Origin: Clostridia bacterium | GTDB lineage: Bacteria; Bacillota; Clostridia; Christensenellales; CAG-138 | Reading direction: 5' to 3' | Assembly: GCA_017525875.1 (NCBI GenBank) | Contig: JAFXSG010000042.1 | Coordinates: 1-52,074 of the forward strand | Length of the DNA stretch: 52,074 bases | Shown here: piece by piece, positions 18,092 through 26,673 of the stretch | Numbering within the stretch: the stretch's first letter is position 1 | Layout of the letters: every line of letters begins with the position of its first letter | Position numbers and translations under genes: made by a program | Notes under the pieces: generated by a model | What the model saw: the letters and a program-made list of their open reading frames with translations, nothing else | The model's database searches: none | What the model was told of the DNA's origin: nothing

Positions 18092-19504
18092 ATGAAAAAA
18101 CTCGTCAAAATCTGTGCGCTCGCTATGGCAGCTCTCATGCTCATGGGCGTCTGCGCCTGCACCGCGACAGACAACAATCCCGGGATCGGCAGAGTCGGCA
18201 AGGTCCGTTTCAAGCTTTCCGACTATATGTCTTTCTATCAGCAGTATCAGAGCTACGCAAGTTATATAACCGACCTGAACGGCATGATCAAGAATCAGCT
18301 GATCAACTATGGCGTCACCCTTAACCGCTGCTATGAAGAAGGAATCACCCTTGACGAAACCGAAGAGGCAGCACTCAAGGCAAAGGTCGACGAGACCATC
18401 GACGGCGCAATCGAATCGATGACTGCGGACAGCAGCCTCACCGACGAGACCGAGATCTACAACGCGAAGCTCAACGTATTCCTCGAGCAGCTCAAGGCCG
18501 CCGGTTATAAGTCTCTCGACGCGTACCGCAAGGTAGTCGAGGATGACAACCGCAAGTCCATGCTGATCACCAAGCTCCAGGATAAGGTCAAGGCAGAGGT
18601 CGAGTTCGGCAACGATCAGATCCAGGAATACTTCGATAAGAACAAGGACACCGATAAGGAGAAATACGAGGACGATCCTTCCGCATTCTCCGATGCCTAC
18701 AACAAGTTCATCAGCGACCAGGGCGTCATGCCCCTCTATATCCCCGCCGACATGTTCACCGTGAAGCACTGCCTCATCCAGTATGAGAACCAGGACAAGG
18801 TGTCCGACACCGTTCCCGGCGAATTCAACGACGAACTGAACAAGAAGATCCAGGACATCCGCGATGCGCTTGAAGACGGCATCACCCTTGAGGACTTCAT
18901 CAAGGACTACGTTGAGAGCGAGGATTACAACAACGACACCGTTCTCATCCCCAAAGAAGCCGAAGAAGGCGAAGATGCAGAGCCCGTTACTCAGTCCGGC
19001 TATATCGTGCACGGCTACATCATGAACGAGAAGCTGATCAACAAGTACTACGACGGCTTTGGCGCGGCAGCCTGCATGCTCTACTACGGCGAGGACTGGA
19101 CCGTTCCCGCTGAGGAGAAAGACGCGGATGCGACCGAAGCACCCGAAGCCACTCCCGCTCCCGACGATTCCGATGATACCGAGGAGCAGAGCCTCGTCGA
19201 TAAGTACAGCATGAAGTTCTACGAGACCACCGACGGCCACAAGATCGCGGAGGTCAAGACCAGCGTTGCCGGCGGCGGCATCCACTTCATCTACGTCAAC
19301 GAAGAGCTGCCCGAAGGCGCTGTGGAACTCGATCTGACCGACACCGAGAGCGACGTCTACAAGACCATCGCGAAGTTCTACCGTCAGGAGCTCGAGACCA
19401 ACCACTTCAACGAAGTCTTCGAAGGTTGGAAAGCCAACACCAAGATCGCTCTGAACGACAGCTACATCGACAACTACGCTAAGAACTATCTCGGCCTCAG
19501 ATAA
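18092..19504 (+). CDS. PrsA/SurA-like lipoprotein foldase (parvulin-type, divergent)
   Basis: 470 residues from ATG 18092, where a signal peptide MKKLVKICALAMAALMLMGV runs into a Cys-rich lipobox (VCAC). AAAAGGAG at 18071-18078 also precedes an in-frame ATG at 18080, but only 1 nt away. A SurA-N-like helical region (about 30-180) is followed by a weak PPIC rotamase-like region with FTVKHCLIQY (about 220-300) and a second at the C-terminus (GGGIHFIYVNEELPEGA). Extracytoplasmic folding of secreted proteins is the expected role. The rotamase motifs are degenerate, so it may be a chaperone without isomerase activity. An acidic Ala/Pro/Asp linker lies at about 345-370. Confidence 0.7.
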   Translation: MKKLVKICALAMAALMLMGVCACTATDNNPGIGRVGKVRFKLSDYMSFYQQYQSYASYITDLNGMIKNQLINYGVTLNRCYEEGITLDETEEAALKAKVDETIDGAIESMTADSSLTDETEIYNAKLNVFLEQLKAAGYKSLDAYRKVVEDDNRKSMLITKLQDKVKAEVEFGNDQIQEYFDKNKDTDKEKYEDDPSAFSDAYNKFISDQGVMPLYIPADMFTVKHCLIQYENQDKVSDTVPGEFNDELNKKIQDIRDALEDGITLEDFIKDYVESEDYNNDTVLIPKEAEEGEDAEPVTQSGYIVHGYIMNEKLINKYYDGFGAAACMLYYGEDWTVPAEEKDADATEAPEATPAPDDSDDTEEQSLVDKYSMKFYETTDGHKIAEVKTSVAGGGIHFIYVNEELPEGAVELDLTDTESDVYKTIAKFYRQELETNHFNEVFEGWKANTKIALNDSYIDNYAKNYLGLR

Positions 19505-19530
19505 GCTCTTAACTGCAAAATCGAAGCACG

Positions 19531-19555
19531 GGACCGGCCCTCGGGCCGGTCCTTT
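19531..19555 (+). terminator. Terminator after the PrsA-like gene
   Basis: GGACCGGCC and GGCCGGTCC pair around a CTCG loop, followed by TTTCTC. Confidence 0.8.
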
Positions 19556-19629
19556 CTCTGCCCGAAAACCGAATAATGTATCTTTTTTTGAGTATCGGCA
19601 AACACTTTTTCCGAAAGGAGGGAAGAAGT

Positions 19630-20361
19630 ATGCCGACTCTTTTTGTCAGGGCTGTAATCATCTATTTGATGATGTTCACAGTTCTGCGCCTTATGGGCAA
19701 GCGCCAGATAAGCGACATGCAGCCCTTCGATCTGACAAACACTCTGCTCATAGCAAACCTTGCTTCGCTTCCGATGGCGGATCCGTCGATCCCGCTGCTG
19801 TACGGCGTGATCCCGATCGTTGCACTGTTCGTCGTGCATCTGCTCGTAGCAAAGCTTTCGCTCGCGAGCGAAGGCGTCCGTACCGCCGTCTGCGGCAGTC
19901 CGCTCGTCGTGATCGAGCGCGGGGTGCTGAACGAGGACGTCATGCGCGCAGCAAATTACAGCCTGACGGATCTTCATGAACAGCTCCGTCTCAAGGACGT
20001 GTTTTCAATAGCGGAGGTAGAGTTTGCGATCCTTGAAACGAACGGCAGCCTCAGTGTGCTGCTGAAGGAACGGTACCAGCCCGTAACGAACGAAAAGCTT
20101 GGAGTAAAGAGCGCGGACGTCCATCCGGAGCTTCTCCTCGTTTCAGATGGAAAGCTGCATAGGGGCGCGCTTTCTCAGGCGGGGGTGGACGAAGCCGGGC
20201 TAAGGAAGGAACTTAAAACGCTCGGCATAGATTCGTTCCGGGACTGCCTGTTCGCGTCGCTCGATGACAGAGGCACGCTTCACGCGCAGCAAAAAATGAA
20301 GAAAAACGCAAAGCCGGTCGCTCTCTCTGCGAATATTTTAAGTAAAAACTCGGATTTGTGA
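19630..20361 (+). CDS. DUF421 (YetF-type) membrane protein
   Basis: 243 residues. ATG 19630 is preceded by AAAGGAGGG about 7 nt upstream. Three N-terminal membrane helices contain RLMGKRQISDMQPFDLTNTL, the DUF421 signature, followed by the cytosolic domain with SLTDLHEQLRLKDVFSIAEVEFAILE. Homologues (YetF, YcaP) are linked to spore coat or envelope function but have no firm biochemical role. A DUF4363 gene follows 6 bp downstream, a frequent pairing in sporulating Clostridia. Confidence 0.9.
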   Translation: MPTLFVRAVIIYLMMFTVLRLMGKRQISDMQPFDLTNTLLIANLASLPMADPSIPLLYGVIPIVALFVVHLLVAKLSLASEGVRTAVCGSPLVVIERGVLNEDVMRAANYSLTDLHEQLRLKDVFSIAEVEFAILETNGSLSVLLKERYQPVTNEKLGVKSADVHPELLLVSDGKLHRGALSQAGVDEAGLRKELKTLGIDSFRDCLFASLDDRGTLHAQQKMKKNAKPVALSANILSKNSDL

Positions 20362-20367
20362 GGAACG

Positions 20368-20826
20368 ATGCAGGAAAAGACAGGATCACGGAATATTTTC
20401 AAAAAGGCAGGCCGCGGCAGGGCAGCCGCGCTCAAAGCGCAGACCGCCGCGTCGTGGATCGCGCTGATCGTTTCGGCGTGCGTGCTCACGGCTGCGATGA
20501 TCTATTCGTCGCGCACGCTGAGAAGCCTCGATAAAAAACTGACTCCGCTTGTGAACGAGGCGTTCGCTGCCGTATATGCTGATCACGGCGCCCGTACCGC
20601 GGAGCTGAGCGAACGCATAAAGCTCATCGTTCACGAAGCCGAAATGAAGCTCACTATCGTCGCCGGGCACAGGGATATCGCCGAGCTCAAGCGCTGCGCG
20701 GGCGAGCTTGCCGCCCTCGGGGAACGTGGCGACATGGAAAGCTATGTCTCGTGCCTGAACGGCATACGCTCGATACTCAGCATGCTGATCGAGAACGACA
20801 GACTGACCATCCGCAACGTGCTTTGA
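20368..20826 (+). CDS. DUF4363 family small membrane-anchored protein
   Basis: 152 residues. One membrane helix (about 27-47, ASWIALIVSACVLTAAMIY) follows a basic N-terminus, then an all-helical extracytoplasmic domain. It begins 6 bp after the DUF421 stop with AGGA as ribosome binding site, so the two are one operon. DUF4363 proteins commonly accompany DUF421. Function unknown. Confidence 0.7.
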   Translation: MQEKTGSRNIFKKAGRGRAAALKAQTAASWIALIVSACVLTAAMIYSSRTLRSLDKKLTPLVNEAFAAVYADHGARTAELSERIKLIVHEAEMKLTIVAGHRDIAELKRCAGELAALGERGDMESYVSCLNGIRSILSMLIENDRLTIRNVL

Positions 20827-20992
20827 CGGTGAAACAATATATTCGCTCCCCGGTATCAAACTTCGCAAATGCGATGCAGGATATTTCGCTTTCGTGTCGT
20901 ATTATAGATTTACATAAAGAGCGACTCGCATCATATTAGCTTGTTAAACAGTCAATTCTTGCGATGGCTTAATTACTTCAGGCGGTGTTTGA

Positions 20993-22774
20993 TTGGCTTT
21001 CCCCGATGCATGGATGAATGATCTGATGTCCCGGAACGAGATCGTTTCGGTCATTTCGGAGTATACGCATCTTGCGCCGAAAGGCGGCAGGATGTGGGGC
21101 CTTTGTCCTTTTCATCCGGAAAAGCAGGCGTCGTTCTCCGTTTCACCCGATAAGCAGCTCTTTCATTGCTTCAGCTGCAAGGCGGGCGGCAGCGTGATCC
21201 AGTTCATAATGCAGGCGGAGAAGCTGACCTACGTTGAAGCCGTGCGATTCCTCGCTCAGCGCGCCGGGATGGAAATGCCGGAAGAAGTGAACGACGAAAA
21301 GCTCCGCGCCGAAAAAGCCCTGCGCGACAGGCTCTATGCCGCCAATCTCGACGCCGCCAGGTTCTTCCGCGAAAAGCTGCTCGCGCCCGAAGGCCTCTCA
21401 TGCAGGCAGTACCTGATCCGCCGCGGCATCGACGGCAGCACCGCGACCCGCTTCGGCCTTGGGTACTCTCCCAACGACTGGGACGCGCTGTACAAGCACA
21501 TGAGCGCCCTCGGCTACAAGCGCGACGAGCTCATTGCCGCAGGCCTTTGCGTCAAGGGCAGGCAGGACGAGAGCAAAACCTTCGATTTCTTCCACGGGCG
21601 GCTGATGATCCCGATAATCGCCGCCAACGGGCGCGTGCTCGCGTTCGGCGGCCGCGTCATCGAGGGCGATGACGGCGCGAAATACATGAACACCGGTGAT
21701 ACCCTCATCTATAACAAGCGCCACAACGTGTTTGCTATCAATATGATGAAGGGCAAAAAGCTCGACGAGCTCATCATGGTGGAAGGCTATATGGACGTTA
21801 TCAGCCTCCATCAGTACGGCGTAGATAACGCCGTTGCGTCGCTCGGCACCGCGCTCACAAAGGAGCAGGTCCGCCTCATGAGCCGCTTTGTAAAGCGCGT
21901 GCTCTATGCATACGACGGCGACGCCGCGGGCCAGACCGCGATGCTCAAGGGCGTCGACGTCCTCTCTGCGGGCGGCGTGGAGCCGCGGGTCATAGTGATC
22001 CCCGGCGGTGACGATCCCGACGAGTTCATCCGCAAATACGGAAGAGACGCTTTTATGAAGCTGCGCGATTCGTCAATCACCGCCGTGCAGTTCAAGCTTG
22101 AGAGCATGGCAAAAGCCGTAGACCTCAACACTGCTGACGGCAGGCAGGCATTTGCCCAAAACGCCTGCAGGCTGCTCGCTTCGCTCGAACCCGTCGAGCG
22201 GGAGCGCTACGTTCGCCTCGTCTCGGAGAAGAGCGGCATCCGGCTCGATACGATCCGTGAGCAGGTCGGCGTCGCAAAGCCCGATAGGTCCGGCGAACAG
22301 GATGCGAGGTCTCTTAATCCGGGCACTTATCGCCGCCCGGTCAGCACCGAAAAGCGAGTGCGTTCCGAAATAATGCTGCTCGCCTGCATGATGGTCTCGC
22401 GCAGCGACTGTGCCGCGATCGAGCAGCTTGAAGGCTTCGGTGACGAGCTGTTTTCCGATCCGGCGCTTGCCGATTTCTCCAGGAAACTGCGCAGCGCCAA
22501 TTCCAAAGGAAAGGGAGCGGATCTGAAGCTCATGATCGCGTCCATCGAGGACGACGAAGCGGAGTCCGTTTCGAGCGCCGCGGCGGCAGCGGCCGACATA
22601 GAAGACCCGGTCGAGACCGCGAGGGATTGTATCCTTGCGGTACGCCGTGAAAAATACGAAGCGGAGGTGCGCGACATTTCGGCCCGCGCGGGGGAGGAGA
22701 CCGATCCCGCCAAGCGTGCCGAGCTCATCAAAAAGCAAATGGAGCTTTTGATGAAACTGCGCTCTCTGAGATAG
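20993..22774 (+). CDS. dnaG: DNA primase
   Basis: 593 residues. It makes RNA primers for replication and interacts with the replicative helicase. The N-terminal CHC2 zinc finger (CPFHPEK...HCFSC, about residues 38-63) is followed by the catalytic core and the TOPRIM domain ([16 protein letters not shown] about 259, [10 protein letters not shown] about 304). The start is TTG at 20993, matching the usual [12 protein letters not shown]-terminus; the Shine-Dalgarno is weak. It is followed 29 bp later by rpoD, the classic macromolecular-synthesis pair, here without rpsU. Confidence 0.97.
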   Translation: MAFPDAWMNDLMSRNEIVSVISEYTHLAPKGGRMWGLCPFHPEKQASFSVSPDKQLFHCFSCKAGGSVIQFIMQAEKLTYVEAVRFLAQRAGMEMPEEVNDEKLRAEKALRDRLYAANLDAARFFREKLLAPEGLSCRQYLIRRGIDGSTATRFGLGYSPNDWDALYKHMSALGYKRDELIAAGLCVKGRQDESKTFDFFHGRLMIPIIAANGRVLAFGGRVIEGDDGAKYMNTGDTLIYNKRHNVFAINMMKGKKLDELIMVEGYMDVISLHQYGVDNAVASLGTALTKEQVRLMSRFVKRVLYAYDGDAAGQTAMLKGVDVLSAGGVEPRVIVIPGGDDPDEFIRKYGRDAFMKLRDSSITAVQFKLESMAKAVDLNTADGRQAFAQNACRLLASLEPVERERYVRLVSEKSGIRLDTIREQVGVAKPDRSGEQDARSLNPGTYRRPVSTEKRVRSEIMLLACMMVSRSDCAAIEQLEGFGDELFSDPALADFSRKLRSANSKGKGADLKLMIASIEDDEAESVSSAAAAAADIEDPVETARDCILAVRREKYEAEVRDISARAGEETDPAKRAELIKKQMELLMKLRSLR

Positions 22775-22803
22775 ATCGTAAAACTACCAAGGAGGTTCAA
22801 AAT

Positions 22804-23889
22804 ATGACCAACGAAGAAAAAACCAACCCGATGCAGAAAGTGGACGAGCTGATCGAGCGCGGTAAGAACAAGGGCGAACTGACCTACAAGGAGGTCATGG
22901 ACACCCTCGAGGGCGACATTCTCGACGTCGCCCAGATGGAGATGGTCTATGACCGCATCGAGGACGCCAACATCGACGTCGTCGAGGAAGTGGATCAGGC
23001 GGAGCTTAATTCCGATGAAGCGATCGAGATAAGCCCCAAGCTCGCCGCGTCCGAAGGCATCGCGATCGACGACCCTGTGCGCATGTACCTCAAGGATATC
23101 GGCCGTGTCCCGCTGCTCTCCGAAAGCGAGGAGAAGGAGATCGCCCAGCGCATGGCGGACGGCGACGAAGAAGCCAAGAAAGAGCTGACCGATGCGAACC
23201 TCCGTTTGGTCGTCAGCGTTGCAAAGCGCTACGTGGGCAGGGGCCTGCACTTCCTCGACCTCATCCAGGAAGGCAACCTCGGCCTCATCAAGGCGGTCGA
23301 TAAGTTCGACTACCGCAAGGGCTACAAGTTCTCCACCTACGCCACCTGGTGGATCCGTCAGGCCATCACCCGCGCGATCGCCGACCAGGCGAGGACGATC
23401 CGCATCCCGGTCCACATGGTCGAGACCATCAACAAACTCGTCCGCGTGAATCGCCAGCTCCTGCAGGAGCTCGGCCGCGAGCCCCGTCCCGACGAGATCG
23501 CGGAGGAAATGGGCTACAGCGAGGAGAAGGTCCGCGAGATCATCAAGATCGCTCAGGAGCCCGTATCCCTCGAGACCCCTATCGGAGAGGAGGAGGACAG
23601 CCATCTGGGCGACTTCATCCCCGATGACGACGCTCCCGCACCGGACAGCATGGCGACCTATGCGATGCTCAAAAAGCAGCTCACGGAGGTGCTCAACACC
23701 CTAACTCCCCGCGAAGCACGCGTTCTCCGTCTGCGCTATGGCCTTGTGGACGGCAAAAACCGCACCCTTGAGGACGTCGGCAAGGAGTTCAATGTCACCA
23801 GAGAGCGTATCCGCCAGATCGAAGCGAAGGCTCTGCGCAAGCTGAAGCATCCCTCCAGGAGCAAGCGCCTGCGCGACTACATCGACTGA
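22804..23889 (+). CDS. rpoD: Primary RNA polymerase sigma factor SigA/RpoD
   Basis: 361 residues. Region 1.2 ([16 protein letters not shown]), region 2 ([38 protein letters not shown]), region 3 and region 4 ([20 protein letters not shown]) are all intact. It directs RNA polymerase to housekeeping promoters with TTGACA/TATAAT, the kind seen throughout this window. A strong AAGGAGG precedes ATG 22804. The N-terminal region is short and acidic, as in other Clostridia. Confidence 0.98.
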   Translation: MTNEEKTNPMQKVDELIERGKNKGELTYKEVMDTLEGDILDVAQMEMVYDRIEDANIDVVEEVDQAELNSDEAIEISPKLAASEGIAIDDPVRMYLKDIGRVPLLSESEEKEIAQRMADGDEEAKKELTDANLRLVVSVAKRYVGRGLHFLDLIQEGNLGLIKAVDKFDYRKGYKFSTYATWWIRQAITRAIADQARTIRIPVHMVETINKLVRVNRQLLQELGREPRPDEIAEEMGYSEEKVREIIKIAQEPVSLETPIGEEEDSHLGDFIPDDDAPAPDSMATYAMLKKQLTEVLNTLTPREARVLRLRYGLVDGKNRTLEDVGKEFNVTRERIRQIEAKALRKLKHPSRSKRLRDYID

Positions 23890-23905
23890 TAACGAAGAAA
23901 AAGAG

Positions 23906-23934
23906 ATCAGCCTCCCTCAAGGGGGGCTGATTTT
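23906..23934 (+). terminator. Terminator of dnaG-rpoD
   Basis: ATCAGCCTCCC (23906-23916), loop TCAA, GGGGGGCTGAT (23921-23931) with T-run. Confidence 0.9.
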
Positions 23935-23977
23935 CAATTCGGGATTAAATTATATCAAAAATTGTTTGCCCAAGGTA

Positions 23978-24006
23978 TTGAATTTGCTTTGGAATTAAGG
24001 TACAAT
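23978..24006 (+). promoter_or_regulatory. Promoter of the L,D-transpeptidase gene
   Basis: TTGAAT (23978-23983), 17-bp spacer, TACAAT (24001-24006). Confidence 0.75.
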
Positions 24007-24086
24007 ATGATGTGTGTGCTTAAATGCATAAATATGTGTATAATTCATCTGTCGGGTCTTTACGCCCGGCAGAAAAGGGGATAAAT

Positions 24087-25496
24087 ATGCGTCGTTTAAT
24101 CTGTTGCTTCCTTTGCATCGCGATCGTGCTCGGCATGACCGCCTGCATTCGCAACAACCCGCCTGACAACCCGGTCCCGATACAGCCCGAGGCTACGAAC
24201 ACAGCCAACCCGGATCAGACCGAAGGCGCCGACCCTCAGTTCACCGATGTGCCCGCAACGGACTACGTCACCGATCCCGCCTTTACGGACGATCCTTCGA
24301 CCGGCGGCCCGGAGACCGACGTACCGGAAACACCGTCCGGCGATACCGCGCTGCCCGAGACCGAGGCTCCGACCGCTGACGTGTCTTCCGCTCCCACGCC
24401 GACGCCCACGCCGAAACCCACGGCGGCGCCCAACGTGGAGACCCATCCCTATCCCACCGATCCCACCGAGATCCGTTATGCGGAAGCCGGCAAGGCACTT
24501 TTCCGCAGGCTGCGGTCCATGCCGGAGTACGCGAACCTCAGCATTGCCGCGCGCCGCGGTTACCCCTACCTGATCGCGATCAACACCGCGCAGTACAAGT
24601 GCACCGTGACCGTATACTGCGTCGATGAAGAGGGCAACTATACCCGTCCCTACCTTGCGATCGTTTGCTCTACCGGCCGTGTGTACGATAACCTGGCAAC
24701 TCCGCTCGGCGTGTTCAACACCCGCGCCAAATACAGCTGGCACACGCTTGCAGGCCCCTGCTACGGTCAGTACTGCACCAGGATCACAGGCAGCGTCCTG
24801 TTCCATTCCGTGCCGTATTACACCCTGCATAAATACGACCTTGAGTACAAGCAATACAACAAGCTCGGCCGTCAGGCTTCTATGGGCTGCGTCCGCCTGC
24901 CCTGCAGCGACGCAAAGTGGATCTACGATAACTGCCCGGTCGGCACGACCGTCGTCATTTACTCCGACTCCTCCAGCGCCGGCCCGATGGGTCAGCCCAC
25001 TCCGCTCCGCCTGAACGTAGACGATCCCGTGTGGCGCGGCTGGGACCCCACCGATCCCGACAGGTACAATCCCTGGGGCGATGAGTATAAATCGGGCTAC
25101 ACGATCCGCTCTCAGATCGCTCAGGCCGATTATGAATACGCCATGGCGCACGGCCTCTGGAACAGCACGATCAATCACTCGGAGCAGCCCACGCCCACGC
25201 CCGAGGGCTTCACAACGCCTACGCCCACGCCGGCTCCTACCGATACGCCCGCGCCCACGCCCGAACCCACGCCCACTCCGATCGAAACGCCGGTCATAAC
25301 CTCACCGCCGACGGACGAACCGACGCCGACGCCCGCTGTGCCCACCGTGCCTCCGACTGATACGCCCGCGCCGACTCCGGTCCCCACTCCGGCGCCGACT
25401 CCGGTGCCGACTCCGAAACCCACTCCGGAACCCCCGCCGACTGTCGATCCCGGCACCACGAAACCTCCCGAAGGCAGCATCCATATTTGGGACTGA
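24087..25496 (+). CDS. L,D-transpeptidase (YkuD domain) lipoprotein with Pro/Thr-rich linkers
   Basis: 469 residues from ATG 24087 (AAAAGGGG 6 nt upstream). A lipoprotein signal peptide ends at a TAC lipobox (about residue 20). A low-complexity Pro/Thr/Asp linker (about 25-125) leads to the YkuD domain (about 145-295), whose HSVPYY..SMGCVRLP block carries the catalytic His and Cys268. The last ~110 residues are a repeated Thr-Pro rich tail. The enzyme would form 3-3 peptidoglycan cross-links or attach proteins to the wall, which confers beta-lactam tolerance in some bacteria. The tail probably spans the wall or is glycosylated. Confidence 0.9.
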   Translation: MRRLICCFLCIAIVLGMTACIRNNPPDNPVPIQPEATNTANPDQTEGADPQFTDVPATDYVTDPAFTDDPSTGGPETDVPETPSGDTALPETEAPTADVSSAPTPTPTPKPTAAPNVETHPYPTDPTEIRYAEAGKALFRRLRSMPEYANLSIAARRGYPYLIAINTAQYKCTVTVYCVDEEGNYTRPYLAIVCSTGRVYDNLATPLGVFNTRAKYSWHTLAGPCYGQYCTRITGSVLFHSVPYYTLHKYDLEYKQYNKLGRQASMGCVRLPCSDAKWIYDNCPVGTTVVIYSDSSSAGPMGQPTPLRLNVDDPVWRGWDPTDPDRYNPWGDEYKSGYTIRSQIAQADYEYAMAHGLWNSTINHSEQPTPTPEGFTTPTPTPAPTDTPAPTPEPTPTPIETPVITSPPTDEPTPTPAVPTVPPTDTPAPTPVPTPAPTPVPTPKPTPEPPPTVDPGTTKPPEGSIHIWD

Positions 25497-25520
25497 CCTT
25501 TCGGAACGAACAGCGTTTCA

Positions 25521-25549
25521 AAGAGCAGCCTTTCGGCTGCTCTTGCTTT
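25521..25549 (+). terminator. Terminator after the L,D-transpeptidase
   Basis: AAGAGCAGCC (25521-25530), loop TTTC, GGCTGCTCTT (25535-25544), then GCTTTT. Confidence 0.85.
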
Positions 25550-25583
25550 TGCAGGCGATCATCTGTAAGAAAAGAAAAAACTG

Positions 25584-25612
25584 TTTACATTTGTTGGATT
25601 TCGCGGTATGAT
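25584..25612 (+). promoter_or_regulatory. Promoter of the exonuclease-like gene
   Basis: TTTACA (25584-25589), 17-bp spacer, TATGAT (25607-25612), 52 bp before the ATG. Confidence 0.65.
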
Positions 25613-25663
25613 AATCACAAGAAAGAGCATCCGAATGCTCACAGTACGGATGGAGATGGATTT

Positions 25664-26623
25664 ATGCCGGATACCGAAATGAAGAACCGCTGCGATCTTG
25701 CCGATAGGTACGTCGCCATAGATATTGAATATGCCGGAGCGGGACCCGGGCAGGACGGCATCGTTATGCTGTCGGCAGTGAGGGTCGTCGGCGGACGCAG
25801 CATCGGGAAATTCAAATCGTTGATCGCGCCGCAGCCGGAAGCTGTCGATAAAGCTTCAAAGAAAACGGGGATCGACAGCGCGACGCTCGAAAAAGCCCCC
25901 AAGCTCGAAACTATGCTCCCGGTATTCCTCAGCTTTATCGGCAGCGATACTGTCGTGGGTCACGATATCGGTTTCGTCGGTGATTTCATTGACGGGCTGT
26001 ACCGCGATCTGCTCGGCGATGATGCCGGCGCCGACCGTATCGATACCCAAACGCTTGCGGCGGAGCTCTACCCGGAGCTCGGAAGCTGCGGTCTCGATAA
26101 GCTCTCGGAGCATCTGTTCGGCAGCAGCGCCGCGCCGCGGAATGACTCCAAGGCGGAGCTGACCGCACGCTGCTACGAGTACATGAAGCGGCATCGCCGC
26201 AGGAACAACACAGAGCAGGCTGACAGAGTGCAAGCGCCGCAGCCCGCTCCGGAACGAGCGCTTACACCCGAAACCGAAGCCGAACCCGAAGGCGAGATCC
26301 CGCAAAAGCCGCAGCAGGCGGTCGTGCCTCAGCGCCCGACCGTATCCGAAAGACCGGAGCCAAAGGTACGCAAACAGGTGGATCTTGAAAGCGCATTCAC
26401 CGCGGGGATCCCTCTGGAACCTGCTCGGGAGCAGGACAAGGGCAGCGGGAAAGCGCGGCAGACTCTGCTCAAGATCGCGCTCGCAGTGCTCGCTGTCGCG
26501 ATATGCGTCGGGCTCGTGATGTACGTATTCAAGCAAAAAACCTTCTGGCTGATAGGCGCTCTCATAATGATCCCGTTTTATCTCGGCGTGATAATCGCCC
26601 TCGGGAAAAAGAAAACCAAGTAA
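25664..26623 (+). CDS. DnaQ/RNase T-like 3'-5' exonuclease domain with C-terminal membrane anchor
   Basis: 319 residues from ATG 25664 (GGAGATGGA upstream). The DEDD fold is visible: motif I AIDIEYAG (Asp/Glu near residues 20-22), motif II VVGHDIGFVGDFI (about 99-111) and motif III with Asp in NDSKAELTARCYEYM (about 159-173). The His normally found just before that Asp is replaced (PRND), so activity is uncertain. A proline/glutamate-rich linker (about 185-245) leads to two C-terminal membrane helices (about 268-288 and 292-312) ending GKKKTK. A membrane-tethered member of this nuclease family is unusual. It stands alone with its own promoter and terminator. Confidence 0.75.
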   Translation: MPDTEMKNRCDLADRYVAIDIEYAGAGPGQDGIVMLSAVRVVGGRSIGKFKSLIAPQPEAVDKASKKTGIDSATLEKAPKLETMLPVFLSFIGSDTVVGHDIGFVGDFIDGLYRDLLGDDAGADRIDTQTLAAELYPELGSCGLDKLSEHLFGSSAAPRNDSKAELTARCYEYMKRHRRRNNTEQADRVQAPQPAPERALTPETEAEPEGEIPQKPQQAVVPQRPTVSERPEPKVRKQVDLESAFTAGIPLEPAREQDKGSGKARQTLLKIALAVLAVAICVGLVMYVFKQKTFWLIGALIMIPFYLGVIIALGKKKTK

Positions 26624-26630
26624 AAATAAA

Positions 26631-26660
26631 AACTCCGGGCTTTTTCAGCCCGGAGTTTTC
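26631..26660. terminator. Bidirectional terminator between exonuclease and pullulanase genes
   Basis: AACTCCGGGCT (26631-26641) pairs perfectly with AGCCCGGAGTT (26647-26657), with A-rich and T-rich flanks. Confidence 0.9.
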
Positions 26661-26673
26661 ATTTCCAAAGCAC

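Noticed and set aside
17975-19405. 476-codon minus-strand frame rich in Val/Leu/Asp opposite the PrsA-like gene
   Set aside because: Composition is the complement of Glu/Lys/Asp codons on the plus strand; no ribosome binding site, and the plus strand has a signal peptide and promoter.
25190-25470. Repeated ACGCCCACGCC-type sequence as a DNA repeat element
   Set aside because: It is the Thr-Pro linker of the L,D-transpeptidase; repetition follows from the protein sequence.
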